Source of the DNA: Intoshia linei
Lineage: Eukaryota > Orthonectida > Rhopaluridae
NCBI GenBank assembly: GCA_001642005.1
Contig: LWCA01000700.1
Location: 1 to 20,751 of the forward strand
Reading direction: 5' to 3'
Length of the DNA: 20,751 bases
Part shown: in pieces, positions 19,242 to 20,751 of the stretch
How the letters are laid out: the number at the start of each line of letters is the position of its first letter
How positions within the stretch are numbered: position 1 is the stretch's first letter
Program-made: the position numbers and the translations under genes
Notes under the pieces: generated by a model
Database searches by the model: none
The model's input: only the letters and a program-made list of their open reading frames with translations
Told to the model about the DNA's origin: nothing

Positions 19242-19472
19242 CGATTGGTAGATAGAATATTTAAAGACATTGAAGATCATATTGCTTTTAAAAAGTATAT
19301 TATTTTGTATATACATATTAGAGCTCTACAATGCATTGTAGATTATTGCAATGTAGATTCCACATGTGCAGATGACCTCGGCGATACACCACTAATTTCT
19401 TTCAACAATTCTCATTAACGCCCCGTATCCGGCTCGCCTTTTAATTTCTTCTATAATCTTCCCGTACCAATG
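19242..19472 (+). pseudogene. Possible exon with one in-frame TAA, unknown product
   Basis: A CTTTCAG acceptor and a perfect GTAAGT donor bound 231 bp that is a multiple of three. The frame reads RLVDRIFKDIEDHIAF..., then CNVDSTCADDLGDTPLISF, a TAA at 19416-19418, then RPVSGSPFNFFYNLPVPM up to the donor. Its right half is clearly GC-richer than its surroundings. The minus strand also has a protein-like frame there (KRRAGYGALMRIVERN before a stop), so the coding strand is not certain. I do not recognise the protein. It could belong to the preceding candidate gene, another gene or a decayed transposon. Confidence 0.3.
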
Positions 19473-19994
19473 GTAAGTTTTTATTTTCTTACGAATCCGT
19501 ATATCATAATTTATCACCAGTATCCTCTCAAGCTATTTGTATACTTTTTATATACTAACCGTTAATAACACACTGCCCATTTGAAATGGTATTTTGAAAA
19601 TGTCTAAGCAGTATTGTATAAAAACCGATAAGAAATTTGAACGTCGATAAAAACCACAAAAATTGAAATTTATAGTTAAGTGTGGGTGTTGAGACCATAA
19701 AATATAAACCATGACAACTTACCACAATGTTATTTTTGAAAAAAAAATAAAGTTAAATTTAGATTTATCTATACTATTTTCAAAAGGATATTTATAATGA
19801 TGAGCGCAGATATTTTTAATTGCGACATAGTGCTTCTATTTTAAAAATTACTAATCACCCATTAAATTCTAAAATTTCAAAAAAATGTGAAATTTAATAC
19901 ACACATTCTGTCTAATAAATTAAAAATATGAGATAACAATTGTTTTTAAAATTCTTTACGCAAATGTTATCAAAAAACAATTACATGGAATAAT
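19473..19994. other. AT-rich stretch without recognised features
   Basis: Nothing assignable was found on either strand. Confidence 0.4.
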
Positions 19995-20205
19995 TCACTT
20001 TAAAGTAAAAAGTAATGTGATATGACGGTTCACTTGAAACAAGTCTGGGAACCATCCTTTATAGGATTCATAAATGTGAATAGTAGGATTTTTAAAAGTT
20101 AGATTTTCAGCGTGAATTTACTTTTTTGGTGGAATAAAAATGTGCCCTCGGTAGAGCTATGTGCTGTTTGTACGTAGTACATAACAGTCAACCTAGTATC
20201 ATATA
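19995..20205 (+). repeat. R3 repeat, best-preserved copy
   Basis: This is the clearest copy of R3. It runs from TTCACTTTAAAGT through TGTGATATGACGG, GTAGGATTTTTAAAAGTTAG, CTTTTTTGGTGGAATAAAAA and the GCCCTCGGTAGAGCTATGTG core to ACATAACAGTCAACCTAGTA. The inverted first 60 bp (GGATGGTTCCCAGACTTG...) resembles a hAT end, so R3 may be a hAT-derived non-autonomous element. Confidence 0.65.
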
Positions 20206-20429
20206 AATGTAGTCTAATTTAGAAATAATATCAGAGTAATACCTTCACGATGTACATTACCAAATTTTCAAGGAAATACAACCATTTTGGATCAATTGAG
20301 ATGTAGCATGCCAACATTTAGTGAAATGGTGTAATACATTATCATTAATAAAAATTTATAGAACTTCACACTATAGTATATACATTATTTTTAGCTATCT
20401 ACCTAGCTATTAACTACATACTAGTGCGC

Positions 20430-20627
20430 GTCACATAATTAGCATAAAATATAAATTTTTTAAATGTTGGATGAGTTAAGTGTATATAATTTTTGATATT
20501 AAAGATGAATCTACTAAATTATTTTTTCGTAATGTAGACATGTGTATTTTCTATAACATATGTGAAAATAGGGGGATAATTATGTTTTTAAGATTTAATC
20601 AATTAACATTTTGTGTCACATAATTAG
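20430..20627 (+). repeat. Pair of transposase-binding-like direct repeats
   Basis: The two copies of GTCACATAATTAG, each followed by CATAA or AATAA, are spaced 185 bp start to start. This is the outer/inner repeat layout of one terminal repeat in IR/DR elements such as Sleeping Beauty and Minos. Binding is inferred. Confidence 0.6.
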
Positions 20628-20684
20628 AATAAGCCCGCAAATTGTAGTTTAACATAAGGAAACGACAATAATTTGTTAATAAAC

Positions 20685-20751
20685 ATGGGTAAAAATTTTG
20701 ATATTACATCTGAATTGAAATCACAGATTATGGCTTTGTCTATCGCAGGAA
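20685..20751 (+). CDS. Tc1-like transposase, first 22 codons
   Basis: ATG opens MGKNFDITSELKSQIMALSI followed by AG at the window end. This fits the start of a Tc1-family transposase, where the first helix-turn-helix begins with a similar I-x-x-L-x-x-x-G pattern. The frame is intact as far as visible. Whether the gene is complete cannot be known from this window. Confidence 0.6.
   Translation, partial: MGKNFDITSELKSQIMALSIAG

Larger units (their letters stand above)
20421..20751 (+). mobile_element. Tc1-like element with nested direct repeats, cut by window end
   Basis: After TA (20419-20420) comes CTAGTGCGCGTCACATAATT, a Tc1-like terminus related to that of the 12434 element. The phrase GTCACATAATTAG recurs at 20615-20627, 185 bp inside the first copy (20430-20442), as in the IR/DR type of Tc1 elements. 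A transposase start codon follows at 20685. The right half is outside the window. Confidence 0.65.

Noticed and set aside
20130-20180. tRNA-like A-box (CGGTAGAGC) in the R3 core
   Set aside because: No B box, cloverleaf or tRNA-length structure could be found, so no tRNA gene or firm SINE call is made.
1-20751. CRISPR arrays, operons, riboswitches and prokaryotic promoters
   Set aside because: The window is eukaryotic by its spliced genes and transposons. The only short tandem array is the 29-30 bp minisatellite, whose units abut without spacers.

Overview
The window is about 20.7 kb of very AT-rich nuclear DNA from a eukaryotic draft assembly. It has spliced genes with GT/AG introns, no operons, many decayed transposons and three single-N contig joins (980, 1513, 6389). 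The transposon mix (Tc1/mariner, hAT with a ZBED5-like transposase, short MITE-like elements) and the base composition suggest an insect, possibly a sap-sucking hemipteran. That assignment is inference. Most of the sequence is repeats.

One gene is clear. CMC1, a twin CX9C factor for cytochrome c oxidase assembly, lies on + at 10429-11435 in three exons that join in phase to 136 residues. Two weaker spliced candidates flank it. On the minus strand, 7477 down to 3192, three phase-0 exons give 144 residues ending in cysteine-type leucine-rich repeats; the second intron is 3.5 kb and full of transposons. On the plus strand, 16716-18690, exon-like pieces resemble the first half of ataxin-10 in the same order, but one is cut by an in-frame TAA. 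A possible further exon at 19242-19472 also has one in-frame TAA.

Layout: 1-1800, copies of an unnamed modular non-coding repeat (R1); 1800-3190, hAT-like ends and a second repeat (R3); 3192-7477, the LRR-like gene with a non-autonomous hAT and a MITE sharing a target site (4356-4966), a further MITE-like piece (5039-5209), a wrecked ZBED5-like hAT (5401-6388) and another R1 copy; 7480-9225, mostly unassigned with an R3 copy; 9225-10140, R1 on minus; 10429-11435, CMC1; 11588-12220, R3, a hAT-like end and a 29-30 bp minisatellite; 12434-13625, a complete but dead Tc1-like element; 14575-15430, R1; 16716-18690, the ataxin-10-like candidate with R3 and R1 in its last intron; 19995-20205, R3; 20421 to the end, the start of a second Tc1-like element with nested direct repeats and the first 22 transposase codons.

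The genes show no sign of acting together. I found no clearly new biological system. The most useful leads are the R1 family, the three-copy hAT target site, a 340 bp exact duplication bounded by Ns that questions the contig order, and the in-frame TAA codons.
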